Shown one piece after another: positions 8,829 through 17,580 of a stretch of DNA of 64,000 bases. The position numbers and the translations under genes are program-made. Numbering within the stretch: position 1 is the stretch's first letter; every line of letters begins with the position of its first letter. The stretch is taken from positions 496,001 through 560,000 of the forward strand of contig JADJTD010000001.1 of assembly GCA_016711345.1 (NCBI GenBank). Direction: 5' to 3'. The stretch is from Chloracidobacterium sp. Lineage in GTDB: Bacteria > Acidobacteriota > Blastocatellia > Pyrinomonadales > Pyrinomonadaceae. Under the pieces are notes generated by a model. That model was not told where the DNA came from, ran no database searches, and saw only the letters and a list, made by a program, of their open reading frames with translations.

Positions 8829-10667
8829 CTAGTTCTTCAGCTTAAAGCCCGACAACTTTATTTCTTGAGCGAGATTTCTGGCCGCAACAGGATCTTTTGC
8901 TTTTAGCAGCTCGACTATCTTGTTGGCTTCCTTTAGGTTCTTGCGTTTTACCTCGACGCTTCCAAGGCTCGACAACGCCGCAATGTAATTCGGGTCCTTA
9001 TCTAATGCAGCTCGAAACGCATCGGCAGCATTGTCGTAGTCACCGTCCTTGAAATAAGCCGAGCCGAGAGCGTATCTCGTAAAAGTCCAATCAGGTTGTT
9101 TAGCTACAACTTGTTTCAAGGTGTCGATCGCTCCCTTAAAATCGCCCAAATCATTCTGGACCGCACCGAGATTTTGCCGTGCGCTATCAACAAACGGAGG
9201 ATTTGCATCAATGGCTCGTTGCAAGTTCGTCTTGGCCAATTGAAGTTTCGCCTGCTGCTCAGCAATCAACTTGTTGTCACGGTCAACGCGCGACGCATTA
9301 AAATATGCCCAGCCAAGATTTGTATAGTCGATCGGTTTTCCGCCAAGCTCAACCGCCTTTTCAAGAGCCTTTATAGCCGACGCCCATTGACATGGAAGGA
9401 ACTTCGTTTGATTGATAGGGCATTGCTGGCCTATCGCAAATCCCCGTTTGCTGTAAAGATCGGCCGCAACCTCTTTATTGAAATCCGGGTTTCGTGTAAC
9501 AAATGTAGCCGCGAGATCAAAATTTGACGCAGCGTCATTAAAGTTTCCGAGTTTCAAACTTGCATCGCCGAGTCCGGCATAAGTTTCCCAACTGTCGTTC
9601 CTGATCCGTTTCGCATTTGTAAATGCGATCAATGACTCCGCGTAGTTTCCGGTGTCATATTGAGCGCCGCCGAGTCCGAACCAAGCTTCAAAATAATTAT
9701 TCTTTAATTCGACAGCTTTTTTATATTCGGGAATCGCGTCGGCAGATCGTTTGAGTGCGACCAGCGTGTCTCCTAACCTTCCGAATGACTCAGCATAATT
9801 TGGATCGATGGTGCGAGCCTTTTTAAATGCCTCTACAGCTTCTTCGTTCTTACCTTGCGCGGCTCTAACGAGACCAAAAAAGTACTGTGTCTCTGCTCGT
9901 TCGGGTGAAGCCTCGACCGCCTTGGTCAGCATCGTGTCAGCCTTTGCGATCTCGCCGGTCTGAAAATAGAGGATTCCGAGCGGAACATAAATTTCCGTCA
10001 ATTCTTTGTTAGTCTCCAACGCCTTTTCATAATTTGCGATAGCTTCGCTCGTCTGATCAAGCTCGCCATAAACTTCGCCTAAGCCAAAATACGCCGCTGA
10101 ATTTTTTGGATCGAATTGCAAGGCTTCCAAAAACAACGCCTTTGCTTCCTTAGGAAGTTCCCGCTCCAACCGGTCATTTCCCTTCAACGCAAGAGCTTCG
10201 CTTAAACCCAATTTCGCCGCGACATTTTTGCTGTCAAGGCTCAGAGCATCGCGAAACTTGTCAATGGCGTTGTCCAGTTCGCCTTTATCGATAAAGTATT
10301 CACCGACACCGGCAAAAAGCTTTGCCGCTTGAGCGGGAGGCATCGTATTTTTCTGAGGCGGAAGTCTATCCGGTGCAACAGCGGCGGCTCGATTAATTTT
10401 AGGAGCCGTTTTGGCAATTGTTTCGTACTGCTTCTTAATGCGTGAAACAGTCTGAATTCGAGCCGTCTGAGTACGAGCAGGCCTGGCGACCGTAACGCGC
10501 CTTGCCGATCGAGCACCGCTGCGAAATACAAAAACGCTAGAACCGCCTGTTATACTGCTGACCGCGACAAGGTCTTGAGTGCTTGCCACGATGGGCATCA
10601 GCCAAAATGTCGCAACCAGAAACGCCGAGATCACGATTTGAAAATGTCGGTTTTTAGAAAACATCAT
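8829..10667 (-). CDS. exported TPR-repeat protein (paralogue B)
   Basis: 612 residues. A signal peptide (VISAFLVATFWLMPIVAST) is followed by QDLVAVSSITGGSSVFVFR, a basic linker, and roughly 13 TPR units (for example AAYFGLGEVYGELDQTSEAI, FTRYALGSAYFKDGDYDNAA) to a short C-terminal tail. Start could be ATG 10667 or the adjacent ATG 10664; a GAGG precedes both. Same architecture as the 5860-7689 protein, including the GGSSVFVFR motif directly after the signal peptide. First gene of the apparent unit TPR-murB-TPR-metalloprotease. Probably an envelope scaffold; no enzyme domain is seen. Confidence 0.85.
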   Translation of the reverse strand: MMFSKNRHFQIVISAFLVATFWLMPIVASTQDLVAVSSITGGSSVFVFRSGARSARRVTVARPARTQTARIQTVSRIKKQYETIAKTAPKINRAAAVAPDRLPPQKNTMPPAQAAKLFAGVGEYFIDKGELDNAIDKFRDALSLDSKNVAAKLGLSEALALKGNDRLERELPKEAKALFLEALQFDPKNSAAYFGLGEVYGELDQTSEAIANYEKALETNKELTEIYVPLGILYFQTGEIAKADTMLTKAVEASPERAETQYFFGLVRAAQGKNEEAVEAFKKARTIDPNYAESFGRLGDTLVALKRSADAIPEYKKAVELKNNYFEAWFGLGGAQYDTGNYAESLIAFTNAKRIRNDSWETYAGLGDASLKLGNFNDAASNFDLAATFVTRNPDFNKEVAADLYSKRGFAIGQQCPINQTKFLPCQWASAIKALEKAVELGGKPIDYTNLGWAYFNASRVDRDNKLIAEQQAKLQLAKTNLQRAIDANPPFVDSARQNLGAVQNDLGDFKGAIDTLKQVVAKQPDWTFTRYALGSAYFKDGDYDNAADAFRAALDKDPNYIAALSSLGSVEVKRKNLKEANKIVELLKAKDPVAARNLAQEIKLSGFKLKN

Positions 10668-10734
10668 TATTCCTCAAGACAAAAATACCACGCCTTTGAT
10701 GCCCAAATATACAAGAAAAGTTGACCGGGGCAAT

Positions 10735-10800
10735 TCACCACAAAGTCACGAAGGACACAAAGGTAATTAATCCTTAGTGCCCTTCGTGCCTTTGTGGTGA
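10735..10800. repeat. CACCACAAAG-type intergenic hairpin
   Basis: Long imperfect inverted repeat: left arm TCACCACAAAGTCACGAAGG, right arm CCTTCGTGCCTTTGTGGTGA. It lies between two minus-strand genes, and its right end is 6 bases from the methyltransferase stop at 10807. Related hairpins occur at 40690-40744, 43990-44053 and 57277-57342. Confidence 0.8.
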
Positions 10801-10806
10801 AAATTC

Positions 10807-11589
10807 TTATTCGCTGACATTTCCGCCTCTTACTTTTAGCATCAAACGCCGCAGCATTCCAAACGGAAACCTTGTTGCAAATCGGCGGTAATGATCGTTG
10901 TTTTGCAAGGCGAACAAATAGCTATGATGATTGTCTCTAAGCCTTACAGAGATCGCCGGATTTTTGTGCAGCGGAAAATCACCGACCTCGATGACAAATA
11001 CAATATTCGGTAAGGCGTAAGCCGTATACTTAATATCGTTCTTTTCCAAATACGCGATGCAATCGGCTATGCCGTTATAGGTGATCTGCGCGTCATGAAA
11101 AACAACTGCGCCGCGATCATCGAGCACACGCAGACAAAATTTAAAATCTGCGAAGACAGCTTCGTCCGTGTGTTCGCCGTCTATAAAGCAAAGCTGGATC
11201 TTGTCCTTTATCTCGGCTGGATCAATGCTCTTTGAATCGCCGTCGATGGTGGTGATCTTCTCCCTGTTCTCAGAAACAGCAGCAAGCTTTTCCATCATCC
11301 GAGCCGTCGAATTATTCTCGTAAACAAATTCAAATCCACGAGCGTCAGGCTGCGAATGCGGCCGTTTGTCGAGCGAATATATCCGCCGGCATTTCGGATC
11401 GAGCAAATGCGGCTGTATGCTCCCGCCAAGATACGACCCGATCTCAAGATAATTGTATTCAGGCGTCAATTCACGCACGGCTAGTTCGCACGCCAACAAC
11501 GATTGCTTGTCACGGTCAGTGGATTGGCTGGGTATCTTCTCAAAAAGCTGAAGATCAAGGTTATTAATGGCATCTTCGAAATCGGTCAT
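10807..11589 (-). CDS. class I SAM-dependent methyltransferase
   Basis: 260 residues from ATG 11589; an earlier in-frame start at 11610 is less likely because it reaches toward the tandem-repeat array. Motif I of a Rossmann methyltransferase is visible as YNYLEIGSYLGGSI, followed by an acidic strand end (IYSLDKRP) and LCFIDGEHTDEAVFADFKFC, typical of the Methyltransf_24 type often found with sugar or surface-polymer genes. Then GAVVFHDA. Substrate cannot be read from sequence. It stands alone on its strand, bounded by a CACCACAAAG hairpin downstream and the 21-bp array upstream. Confidence 0.75.
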   Translation of the reverse strand: MTDFEDAINNLDLQLFEKIPSQSTDRDKQSLLACELAVRELTPEYNYLEIGSYLGGSIQPHLLDPKCRRIYSLDKRPHSQPDARGFEFVYENNSTARMMEKLAAVSENREKITTIDGDSKSIDPAEIKDKIQLCFIDGEHTDEAVFADFKFCLRVLDDRGAVVFHDAQITYNGIADCIAYLEKNDIKYTAYALPNIVFVIEVGDFPLHKNPAISVRLRDNHHSYLFALQNNDHYRRFATRFPFGMLRRLMLKVRGGNVSE

Positions 11590-11620
11590 AAAACGCTGAT
11601 GATAGCACAAATAAGATGCC

Positions 11621-11977
11621 GTTCAGCCGCGCAATTGACCTGTTCAGCCGTTCAATCGGCTCGTTCAGCGGCGCAATTGACCTGTTCAGCCGCGCAATTG
11701 GCTCGTTCACGCTAACTTTCGACTCGTTCAGCCGCGCAATTGGCTCGTTCACGCTAACTTTCGACTCGTTCAGCCGCGCAATTGGCTCGTTCACACTAAC
11801 TTTTGACTCGTTCAGCCGCGCAATCGCCTCGTTCAGATGGATTCTCGGTACTTTCACGCGAATTATCGGCACTTTCACGAGAATTATTCGTACTTTCACC
11901 AAAAATATCGGCTTTTTCACGGTAATTCTTGGTATTTTCAAGCGAATTATCAGCACTTTCAGGCGTATTTTTGCTAA
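11621..11977. repeat. 21-bp tandem repeat array, 17 units without indels
   Basis: Seventeen consecutive 21-bp units. The first ten begin GTTCA and alternate two sub-types, GTTCAGCCGCGCAATTGGCT(C) and GTTCACGCTAACTTTCGACT(C), giving a 42-bp higher-order period. Units from about 11831 on change to TTTCA and become AT-richer and more diverged. Because 21 is divisible by three, both strands stay open over the array: plus strand heptads like FSRAIGS/FTLTFDS, minus strand LNESKVS/VNEPIAR. Neither strand shows a convincing ribosome-binding site or start, so I record a repeat rather than a gene. Confidence 0.9.
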
Positions 11978-12161
11978 AGCACCACGTTTTTCACGGCTAT
12001 GGCACGACCGTCTTGCCCTTTTCTGCTCCGTATTATAGATTTAACTATTACCAACAACTGAATATTTCAAATCTCAGATTCGAGATTTCAAATCGCCAAA
12101 AAAGAATCTGAATTTTGGATATGCAATTTGGAATCTTGCCAAAAAGGAGAGCTTGCCGAAC
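11978..12161. other. leader region of the EF-G-like gene with short AT-rich inverted repeats
   Basis: Non-coding stretch between the 21-bp array and the GTPase gene. It contains TTTCAAATCTCAGATTCGAG followed by ATTTCAAATCGCC and AATCTGAATTTTGG, imperfect direct and inverted repeats of the kind seen as spacer DNA. An AAAAGGAG ribosome-binding site at 12142-12149 serves the gene at 12162. Confidence 0.5.
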
Positions 12162-14267
12162 ATGAAAGCATTCGCAACTGAGAACATCAGAAATCTGGCT
12201 GTCATTGGACACGGCGACGCGGGTAAAACCCAACTCGTCAGTTCCCTGCTCCACGTCGCCGGATCGTCACCACGCTGGGGAAAGGTCGATGAAGGAACGA
12301 CCGTCACCGATCACGACGAAGACTCGATCGCACGAAAGGTCTCGCTCAACAACAATTTTGCCCACACAGAATACAAAGACACAAAAGTTAATCTCATCGA
12401 CACGCCGGGCTATGCAGCTTTTGTCTCGCATGCTCGGCCTGCTCTTCGCGTTGTCGATTGTGCGCTCGTTGTAGTTGACGGCGTGCACGGCATCGAGGTG
12501 CAGACCGAAAAGACTTGGCAATACGCAAATGAGTTTATGCTGCCGCGTTTCATGGTCATCAACAAGCTTGATAAGGAACATTCCGATTTCGGCCATGCGA
12601 TGGACACGGCGGCTCAATCGTTTGCCCGTTCGATCGTCCCGTTTACGCTGCCGATCGGAAGTGAAGCTAACTTTAAAGGCGTAGTCGATGTCGTGCATCA
12701 AAAGGCTTACGAATTTGACTCCGACGGAAAGGCAAAGGAGATTCCGATCCCGGAAGCTGGAAAGGAACTCTTCCAATCAACCCGCGAACGCATAATCGAG
12801 CTCGTCGCCGAATCGGACGACGCCCTGATGGAAGAGTATTTCGAAAATGGCACGCTACCCGAGGAAAAGATCTACCCGAACCTCGCCAAAGCCATCGCCG
12901 CTGGCAAACTCTGTCCTGTATATGCGGTTTCGGCGACAAACGGCGTGGGCCTTTCGATCCTGCTCGATCATATCGTCGAGTTCGCACCCGATCCGGCGCA
13001 CCACGAGATGGAGTACGGATTTGCGGACAACGATATGACCGGTGACCGGGTCAATCGAAAATATTCGAACGACGAACCTTTTTCGGCCTACGTTTTCCGC
13101 ACGATCGCCGATCCTTTCGCCGGCCGCATCAACGTGATGAAGGTCGTCAGCGGTAAAATTTCGTCTGACGCCACCGTTCGCAATTCAACCCGAGACACAG
13201 ACGAACGCCTCGGCGCACTGCACGTGATCGCCGGCAAAACGCTCGACAAGGTCAACGAAGCCGCGACCGGCGACATCATCGCCGTGGTCAAGCTCAAGGA
13301 CACACAAACCGGCGACACGCTCTGCGACAAGGCAAAACCGATCGTCTATCCAAAGGTCGAATATCCCGAAGCGGCGATCTCGTTCGCCATCGAGCCAAAA
13401 TCTCGGGCAGACGAAGACAAGATCTCAGGAGCGTTGCATAAAATTCTCGAAGAAGATCCGTCGCTCCACTTTCACCGCGACCCGCAGACCAATGAGTTCA
13501 TTCTTTCCGGTTCCGGTCAGCTTCACATCGAGACTGTCGTCAAAAAACTCGAACAGCGATATCACGTCGAGGTGACGCTGCATCCGCCAAAAGTTCCGTA
13601 CAAGGAAACGATCACGCAGCAGGCAGAGGTTCAGGGCCGTCACAAGAAACAGTCCGGCGGTCGCGGCCAATTTGGCGATTGCAAGGTCATCTTTGAACCG
13701 CTCGAACGCGGAGCAGGCTTTGAGTGGGTCGATAAGATATTCGGCGGCTCTGTGCCGCAGAATTTCCGTCCGGCCATCGAGAAAGGCATCATCGAGGCCG
13801 CCGCAGGCGGCGCCGTTGCGGGTTATCCGCTGGTAGATTTTAAGGTAACGCTAATCGACGGCAGTTTCCACGCGGTCGATTCCGACGAGCATAGTTTCCG
13901 CGCCGCCGGCCGCAAGGCATTTCGCGCCGCAATGGAAAAGGTCAAACCGACCCTGCTCGAACCGATAATGGACGTCGAGGTTTTCACACCGCAGGAAGTT
14001 TCCGGCGACATCATGGGTGATCTCAATTCACGTCGCGGCCGCGTGGCCGGCATGGAAGTCCGTGGTAAACAGCAAGTTATCAAAGCCAAGGTCCCGCTCT
14101 CCGAAATGCTCGATTACCAATCGAAACTTAACAGTGTCACGCAAGCTCGCGGCTCGTACCACATGCAGTTCTCGCACTACGACCCGCTGCCGCATAACCT
14201 GGCAGACAAAGTCATCCAAGAAGCCGTGGCCGCCGGCCGTGTCCGTGCTCACGAAGAGGACGATTAA
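12162..14267 (+). CDS. elongation factor G-like GTPase
   Basis: 701 residues from ATG 12162; a TTG at 12153 is in frame but too close to AAAAGGAG. Layout follows EF-G: G domain with P-loop GHGDAGKTQ, DTPGYAAFV (G3), NKLDKE (G4); domain II; domain III; domain IV (QSGGRGQFGDCKVIFEP and DSDEHSFRAAGRKAFR) and domain V (LEPIMDVEVFTPQEVSGDIM). The P-loop differs from canonical EF-G (AHIDAGKTT), which places it in the EF-G-like branch rather than the translocating EF-G. Such paralogues are poorly characterised; a ribosome-associated GTPase role is inferred. It stands alone, followed by a terminator. Confidence 0.88.
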   Translation: MKAFATENIRNLAVIGHGDAGKTQLVSSLLHVAGSSPRWGKVDEGTTVTDHDEDSIARKVSLNNNFAHTEYKDTKVNLIDTPGYAAFVSHARPALRVVDCALVVVDGVHGIEVQTEKTWQYANEFMLPRFMVINKLDKEHSDFGHAMDTAAQSFARSIVPFTLPIGSEANFKGVVDVVHQKAYEFDSDGKAKEIPIPEAGKELFQSTRERIIELVAESDDALMEEYFENGTLPEEKIYPNLAKAIAAGKLCPVYAVSATNGVGLSILLDHIVEFAPDPAHHEMEYGFADNDMTGDRVNRKYSNDEPFSAYVFRTIADPFAGRINVMKVVSGKISSDATVRNSTRDTDERLGALHVIAGKTLDKVNEAATGDIIAVVKLKDTQTGDTLCDKAKPIVYPKVEYPEAAISFAIEPKSRADEDKISGALHKILEEDPSLHFHRDPQTNEFILSGSGQLHIETVVKKLEQRYHVEVTLHPPKVPYKETITQQAEVQGRHKKQSGGRGQFGDCKVIFEPLERGAGFEWVDKIFGGSVPQNFRPAIEKGIIEAAAGGAVAGYPLVDFKVTLIDGSFHAVDSDEHSFRAAGRKAFRAAMEKVKPTLLEPIMDVEVFTPQEVSGDIMGDLNSRRGRVAGMEVRGKQQVIKAKVPLSEMLDYQSKLNSVTQARGSYHMQFSHYDPLPHNLADKVIQEAVAAGRVRAHEEDD

Positions 14268-14285
14268 CTGTACCGTTAAATAAAA

Positions 14286-14316
14286 AAAGCCCGGATGATG
14301 CCATCTGGGCTTTTTC
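14286..14316. terminator. bidirectional terminator after the EF-G-like gene
   Basis: Stem AGCCCGGATG...CATCTGGGCT with an A-tract on the left and five T on the right. It lies between the plus-strand GTPase (stop 14267) and the convergent small gene ending at 14343, so it can serve both. Confidence 0.85.
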
Positions 14317-14342
14317 GTTAATAACCTGTAAATGTCGATTCC

Positions 14343-14822
14343 TTAGTTACCGTTGTAATATCCGCCGTTGTTATTGCCTCGACCATTATGTCGTCCACGG
14401 TTTAGGCCTTCACGATAACCACGTTGGTAACCTTGCTTGTATGCTTGCTCGTTTCCGCCGTTATTGTTAGCCTGACCAAATATTCTGCCCAGAATGCTGC
14501 CGTTGTTTCCGTTGCCCTGGTTATTGCCGTAATAGCCGCCGCTGTTGCCGCGACGATTCCGGGCGTCCCGCATTCCCTGCTTCACGCCGGCATGATAGCC
14601 CTTCTTGTAGGCTTTGTTATAGCTCTGATTGCCATTACGGTCTCGGCCATTGTAACGGTCATTGTCGTAACGGTCATCTTGCCGGTTCCGGTCCTCATAA
14701 CGATCGTCGTCGCGGCGATCTTGTGCATTCGCCGTTGTCCCCGCGAACATCATCAAACCAAAAACCATGGCAAATGCCAGTCCAAAGCCCTTCATTGTCT
14801 TATTTATATTTATTGTATTCAT
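14343..14822 (-). CDS. small secreted Asn/Arg/Asp/Gly-rich protein
   Basis: 159 residues from ATG 14822, with a GGAGG just upstream; the frame is open further upstream but without signal-peptide logic. An N-terminal signal (GFGLAFAMVFGLMMFAGTTANA) is followed by a low-complexity charged region (repeated DDRYDNDRYNGRDR-like units), then two related helical segments: NKAYKKGYHAGVKQGMRDA and EQAYKQGYQRGYREGLNRG, separated by Gly/Asn-rich stretches. The YxxGYxxGxxxG pattern is common in small exported proteins of this group. No function assigned; likely periplasmic or surface. Confidence 0.75.
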   Translation of the reverse strand: MNTININKTMKGFGLAFAMVFGLMMFAGTTANAQDRRDDDRYEDRNRQDDRYDNDRYNGRDRNGNQSYNKAYKKGYHAGVKQGMRDARNRRGNSGGYYGNNQGNGNNGSILGRIFGQANNNGGNEQAYKQGYQRGYREGLNRGRHNGRGNNNGGYYNGN

Positions 14823-15118
14823 TGCTGTAAATACCTCCGTCCCGGTAATAGCGAAGCGCGTGCCACGGCAGTTTTTCTCAATAAAATGGGAAGTTTCAAA
14901 ACGGTCATCATAGTGACGATCCCAATTGGTATGCCGCAACACTTTTTTAAGTAGGCTTGGCAAACAAAAGAGCAATGGGAAAATAACCCAAGCGCAGTTT
15001 TGCTCGTATTATGAAAATGACCCGCTACAATAGTAAAATTCAAATCAACCGTTAGATTTGTGTCATCAGACAGCTATTTTTTATTATCGCTATAAACCAT
15101 TTTTAAGGGAGACATACT
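14823..15118. other. divergent intergenic region
   Basis: About 300 bases between two divergent genes, both for exported proteins. It should hold both promoters. On the plus side CGCTACAATAG near 15020 resembles a -10 hexamer; no good -35 is obvious. AAGGGAG at 15107-15113 is the ribosome-binding site of the next gene. Nothing else is recognisable. Confidence 0.4.
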
Positions 15119-16081
15119 ATGATTTCGATAAAACGCGTCCTTCTTTCTTCATTCGTATTAACTGCAGTTATTCTGGCCGCCGCATCTTTCGCGTCAGCTC
15201 AGCTTCGACTGCCTCAAGCAAGTCAAAAAGCATCGGTTATGCAGACAGTAGGCACTACTGATGTAACGCTCAGCTATTTTCGTCCGGCGGCAAAAGGCCG
15301 CAAGATCTGGGGTGAATGGCCCGTTAAGATCGAGGGCGAAGCATCCCTCGACAACCAGAACCTGCGTCCGCCCGGAGCTCCTGTCGTTCCCTACGGCAAG
15401 ATATGGCGAACGGGTGCAAATGCAGCCACACAATTTACGGTCACAGACGACGTACTCATCAACGGCCAGTTGCTTCCCGCCGGCAGCTACAGCCTGCATT
15501 CATTGCCGGGCCAAGAGGAATGGACGTTCGTCTTTAACACCGTCGCTGAACAGAGCGGCAGTTTCAACTACGATAAAACCAAGGACGCCTTGCGCGTCAA
15601 AGCTAAGCCGGAATGGAATGCCGAGTATCAGGAAGCAATGGGATTTACCATCGAACCAATATCTGATAGTTCAGCAGCCGTTGTCCTGAGATGGGAGAAG
15701 CTGCGAGCACCTTTCACACTCGAGGTCAAGAACGCCATTGACACAGTTCTTGGTAAGGCTACAAAAGCCGTAGCTGCAGCAAAGCCCGATGATTTTAATA
15801 CGCCTTTTCAAGCCGCTAACTACGCCCGCGATAAGAAAAAGACCGACTTGGCTACGAAGTGGTACGAACAAGCCCTAAAAGTCGCCGATGACGAGATCAA
15901 GGCAGGCGAAACCTTCCGCGGATACAGCCGCAAATTTAATGTCCTAGTTAATATGGGCCGCACTCAAGATGCCATTCCATTTGGCGAAAAAGCCGTGCAG
16001 CTAGGTAAGGCCGCGACTCCAGTAGTAGATACCGCCGCCTTGGAAAAGCGTATCGCTGATCTCAAGGCCGAAAGTAAATAA
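15119..16081 (+). CDS. exported DUF2911 protein
   Basis: 320 residues. A signal peptide (VLLSSFVLTAVILAAASFASAQ) precedes a DUF2911 domain, recognised from SYFRPAAKGRKIWGE, YGKIWRTGANAATQF and LPAGSYSLHSLPG. The C-terminal third (about 200-320) is helical with a TPR-like pair (ARDKKKTDLATKWYEQALKV, VLVNMGRTQDAIPFGEKAVQ). DUF2911 proteins are common exported proteins of unknown role in Acidobacteriota and Bacteroidota. Start supported by AAGGGAG at 6-12 bases upstream. Monocistronic: a hairpin repeat follows. Confidence 0.85.
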   Translation: MISIKRVLLSSFVLTAVILAAASFASAQLRLPQASQKASVMQTVGTTDVTLSYFRPAAKGRKIWGEWPVKIEGEASLDNQNLRPPGAPVVPYGKIWRTGANAATQFTVTDDVLINGQLLPAGSYSLHSLPGQEEWTFVFNTVAEQSGSFNYDKTKDALRVKAKPEWNAEYQEAMGFTIEPISDSSAAVVLRWEKLRAPFTLEVKNAIDTVLGKATKAVAAAKPDDFNTPFQAANYARDKKKTDLATKWYEQALKVADDEIKAGETFRGYSRKFNVLVNMGRTQDAIPFGEKAVQLGKAATPVVDTAALEKRIADLKAESK

Positions 16082-16085
16082 TAGC

Positions 16086-16142
16086 TTGGTCACGAATTAC
16101 ACGAGTGATGGAGTTCTTTTATTCGTGTTTTTCGTGGCCAAT
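16086..16142. repeat. CACGAATTACACGA-type intergenic hairpin
   Basis: Imperfect inverted repeat, TTGGTCACGAATTACACGA paired with TTCGTGTTTTTCGTGGCCAA, directly after the DUF2911 stop. It resembles the hairpin at 18326-18402 and, more distantly, the CACCACAAAG family. It could also act as an mRNA 3' end. Confidence 0.6.
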
Positions 16143-16210
16143 TTCTTGCCTGCCGATCCATCGTTGCTTTTGCGATTTTCGCTATTATCTTAAATGCAGT
16201 CATGTTTTAG

Positions 16211-16239
16211 TGGACTACTATTTTCTGCTTTGCTAAAAT
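16211..16239 (+). promoter_or_regulatory. promoter with extended -10
   Basis: TGGACT (16211-16216), a 17-base spacer, then TAAAAT (16234-16239) preceded by TGC. The start codon of the membrane glycosyltransferase follows at 16274. Confidence 0.6.
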
Positions 16240-16273
16240 TCTCCCTGTCTCGAACACACCCTGATCAACTTTC

Positions 16274-17569
16274 ATGACCAAGTCGTCACCGCTGTCATAT
16301 TTCGACTCCGCGACAAAGGAGCAAAATTCCCTGCGTTTAGCCGTCCTTGTGTTTTGTTCGTCGATCTTTGTGGTGCTGGTATTCTGGACACTTCTTCCCG
16401 CAGACCTCGGTATCAATGAGAATCTGGATTTCGCGGCATATTACGACCCTGTGGCACGAAATCTAGCCTCCGGGAACGGCCTGCTCGATAAAGACGGGCA
16501 ATTTGGCGTGTTTTACCCGCCGGGTTTTCCGGCGATACTCGCGGTCTTATATAAATTGTCTAGCCTGTTGGGCATCACGGAATCCACGATGTTGTCGTTG
16601 TTTACGCTTCTCTGTCTGGGAACCATTTCGACTGCGATATTTAAGATATCGAATGCGGTTCACACAGCGACCGCAGCGCTAATTACGGCGTTTGCATGGA
16701 TGACATATCCTTTTTTGTTGTGGCTCACCAAACAGCCCAATAGCGAAATCCCATTTTTAGCGATCTTATATTCCGGCTATGGGCTAGTTTTGATTTCGCT
16801 TTTTAAAAAAGACCACCGGTGGCATCGCTATTTCCTTGCGGGAATATTGATAGGCTGTGCCATGCTCGTCCGGCCCGCCGCGATCGGCACTTGGCTTGTG
16901 ATCATCATTACAATTTGGATCGGCATGGCGGGAGCTACAATGCGTTTGCGCCTTGTTCTTAGCGTTTTTTTTCTTATGGGAGTTCTTGTTTTGGTTGTGC
17001 CTTGGGAAATTACTTCCTACGTCAAAACCGGCAAAGTAGTATTACTCGGCGATAACGGTGCCATAGCAATGCGAGGCGGTTTGGTTTTTGCAGTAGCCGA
17101 TAAGCCGTATCGCCAACCGATCTCAGTTCCTGACGACGTTCGGCATCTAATGCACGACATTATGGACCACTACGAAACATTGAGTTCTCCAACCCATGTC
17201 GTGACCTTTATGGTTGAGAAGTTTTTTGCTCATCCAGCGGCAGTTGCAAAACTAATACTCATTAAGATAATGCGGAGTTGGTACGGCACTGATAGCCAGC
17301 GTTACGAAAAGCTGATCGTTCTACTCCAATTACCATACCTAATCGTAATTGCTCTAGGCGGTTATTTTGGTTGGCGAAAAAGCGGCTTTCAAAGAACACT
17401 GATCTTCAGCGTGTTGTTAATGACTGTCTATTTTTGGTTGATGTCTGTGCTGGTAACATCAACGCTTAGATACATGGTGCCGGCAATAGGATTGATGTTT
17501 ACATTCATACCATTTCTGTGGAGCTCAAAACGTCCTGTTCTGCCTCACACCGATCCGGAGTCTGCATAG
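16274..17569 (+). CDS. polytopic membrane glycosyltransferase (GT39/PMT-like)
   Basis: 431 residues, about ten hydrophobic segments. The first loop after TM1 carries an acidic ENLDFAAYYDPVARNLASGNG, with the Asp and the AxNL pattern of lipid-linked GT-C mannosyl/arabinosyl-type transferases, followed by YPPGFPAILA, as in GT39-like proteins. A large soluble loop (about 255-320) precedes the last helices. Such proteins move a sugar from a polyprenyl-phosphate donor at the outer face of the inner membrane. Acceptor unknown. No sugar-polymer operon surrounds it. Upstream is a clear promoter; downstream it converges on alkD with about 10 bases between stops. Confidence 0.72.
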   Translation: MTKSSPLSYFDSATKEQNSLRLAVLVFCSSIFVVLVFWTLLPADLGINENLDFAAYYDPVARNLASGNGLLDKDGQFGVFYPPGFPAILAVLYKLSSLLGITESTMLSLFTLLCLGTISTAIFKISNAVHTATAALITAFAWMTYPFLLWLTKQPNSEIPFLAILYSGYGLVLISLFKKDHRWHRYFLAGILIGCAMLVRPAAIGTWLVIIITIWIGMAGATMRLRLVLSVFFLMGVLVLVVPWEITSYVKTGKVVLLGDNGAIAMRGGLVFAVADKPYRQPISVPDDVRHLMHDIMDHYETLSSPTHVVTFMVEKFFAHPAAVAKLILIKIMRSWYGTDSQRYEKLIVLLQLPYLIVIALGGYFGWRKSGFQRTLIFSVLLMTVYFWLMSVLVTSTLRYMVPAIGLMFTFIPFLWSSKRPVLPHTDPESA

Positions 17570-17580
17570 CACGGCAACAA

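Noticed and set aside
11621..11977. CRISPR array
   Set aside because: Units are contiguous 21-mers with no unique spacers, and no cas genes are present.
14424..14954. 176-residue hydrophobic plus-strand frame
   Set aside because: Antisense to the Asn/Arg/Gly-rich small exported protein; its hydrophobicity follows from complementing Asn/Asp codons with Val/Ile codons.
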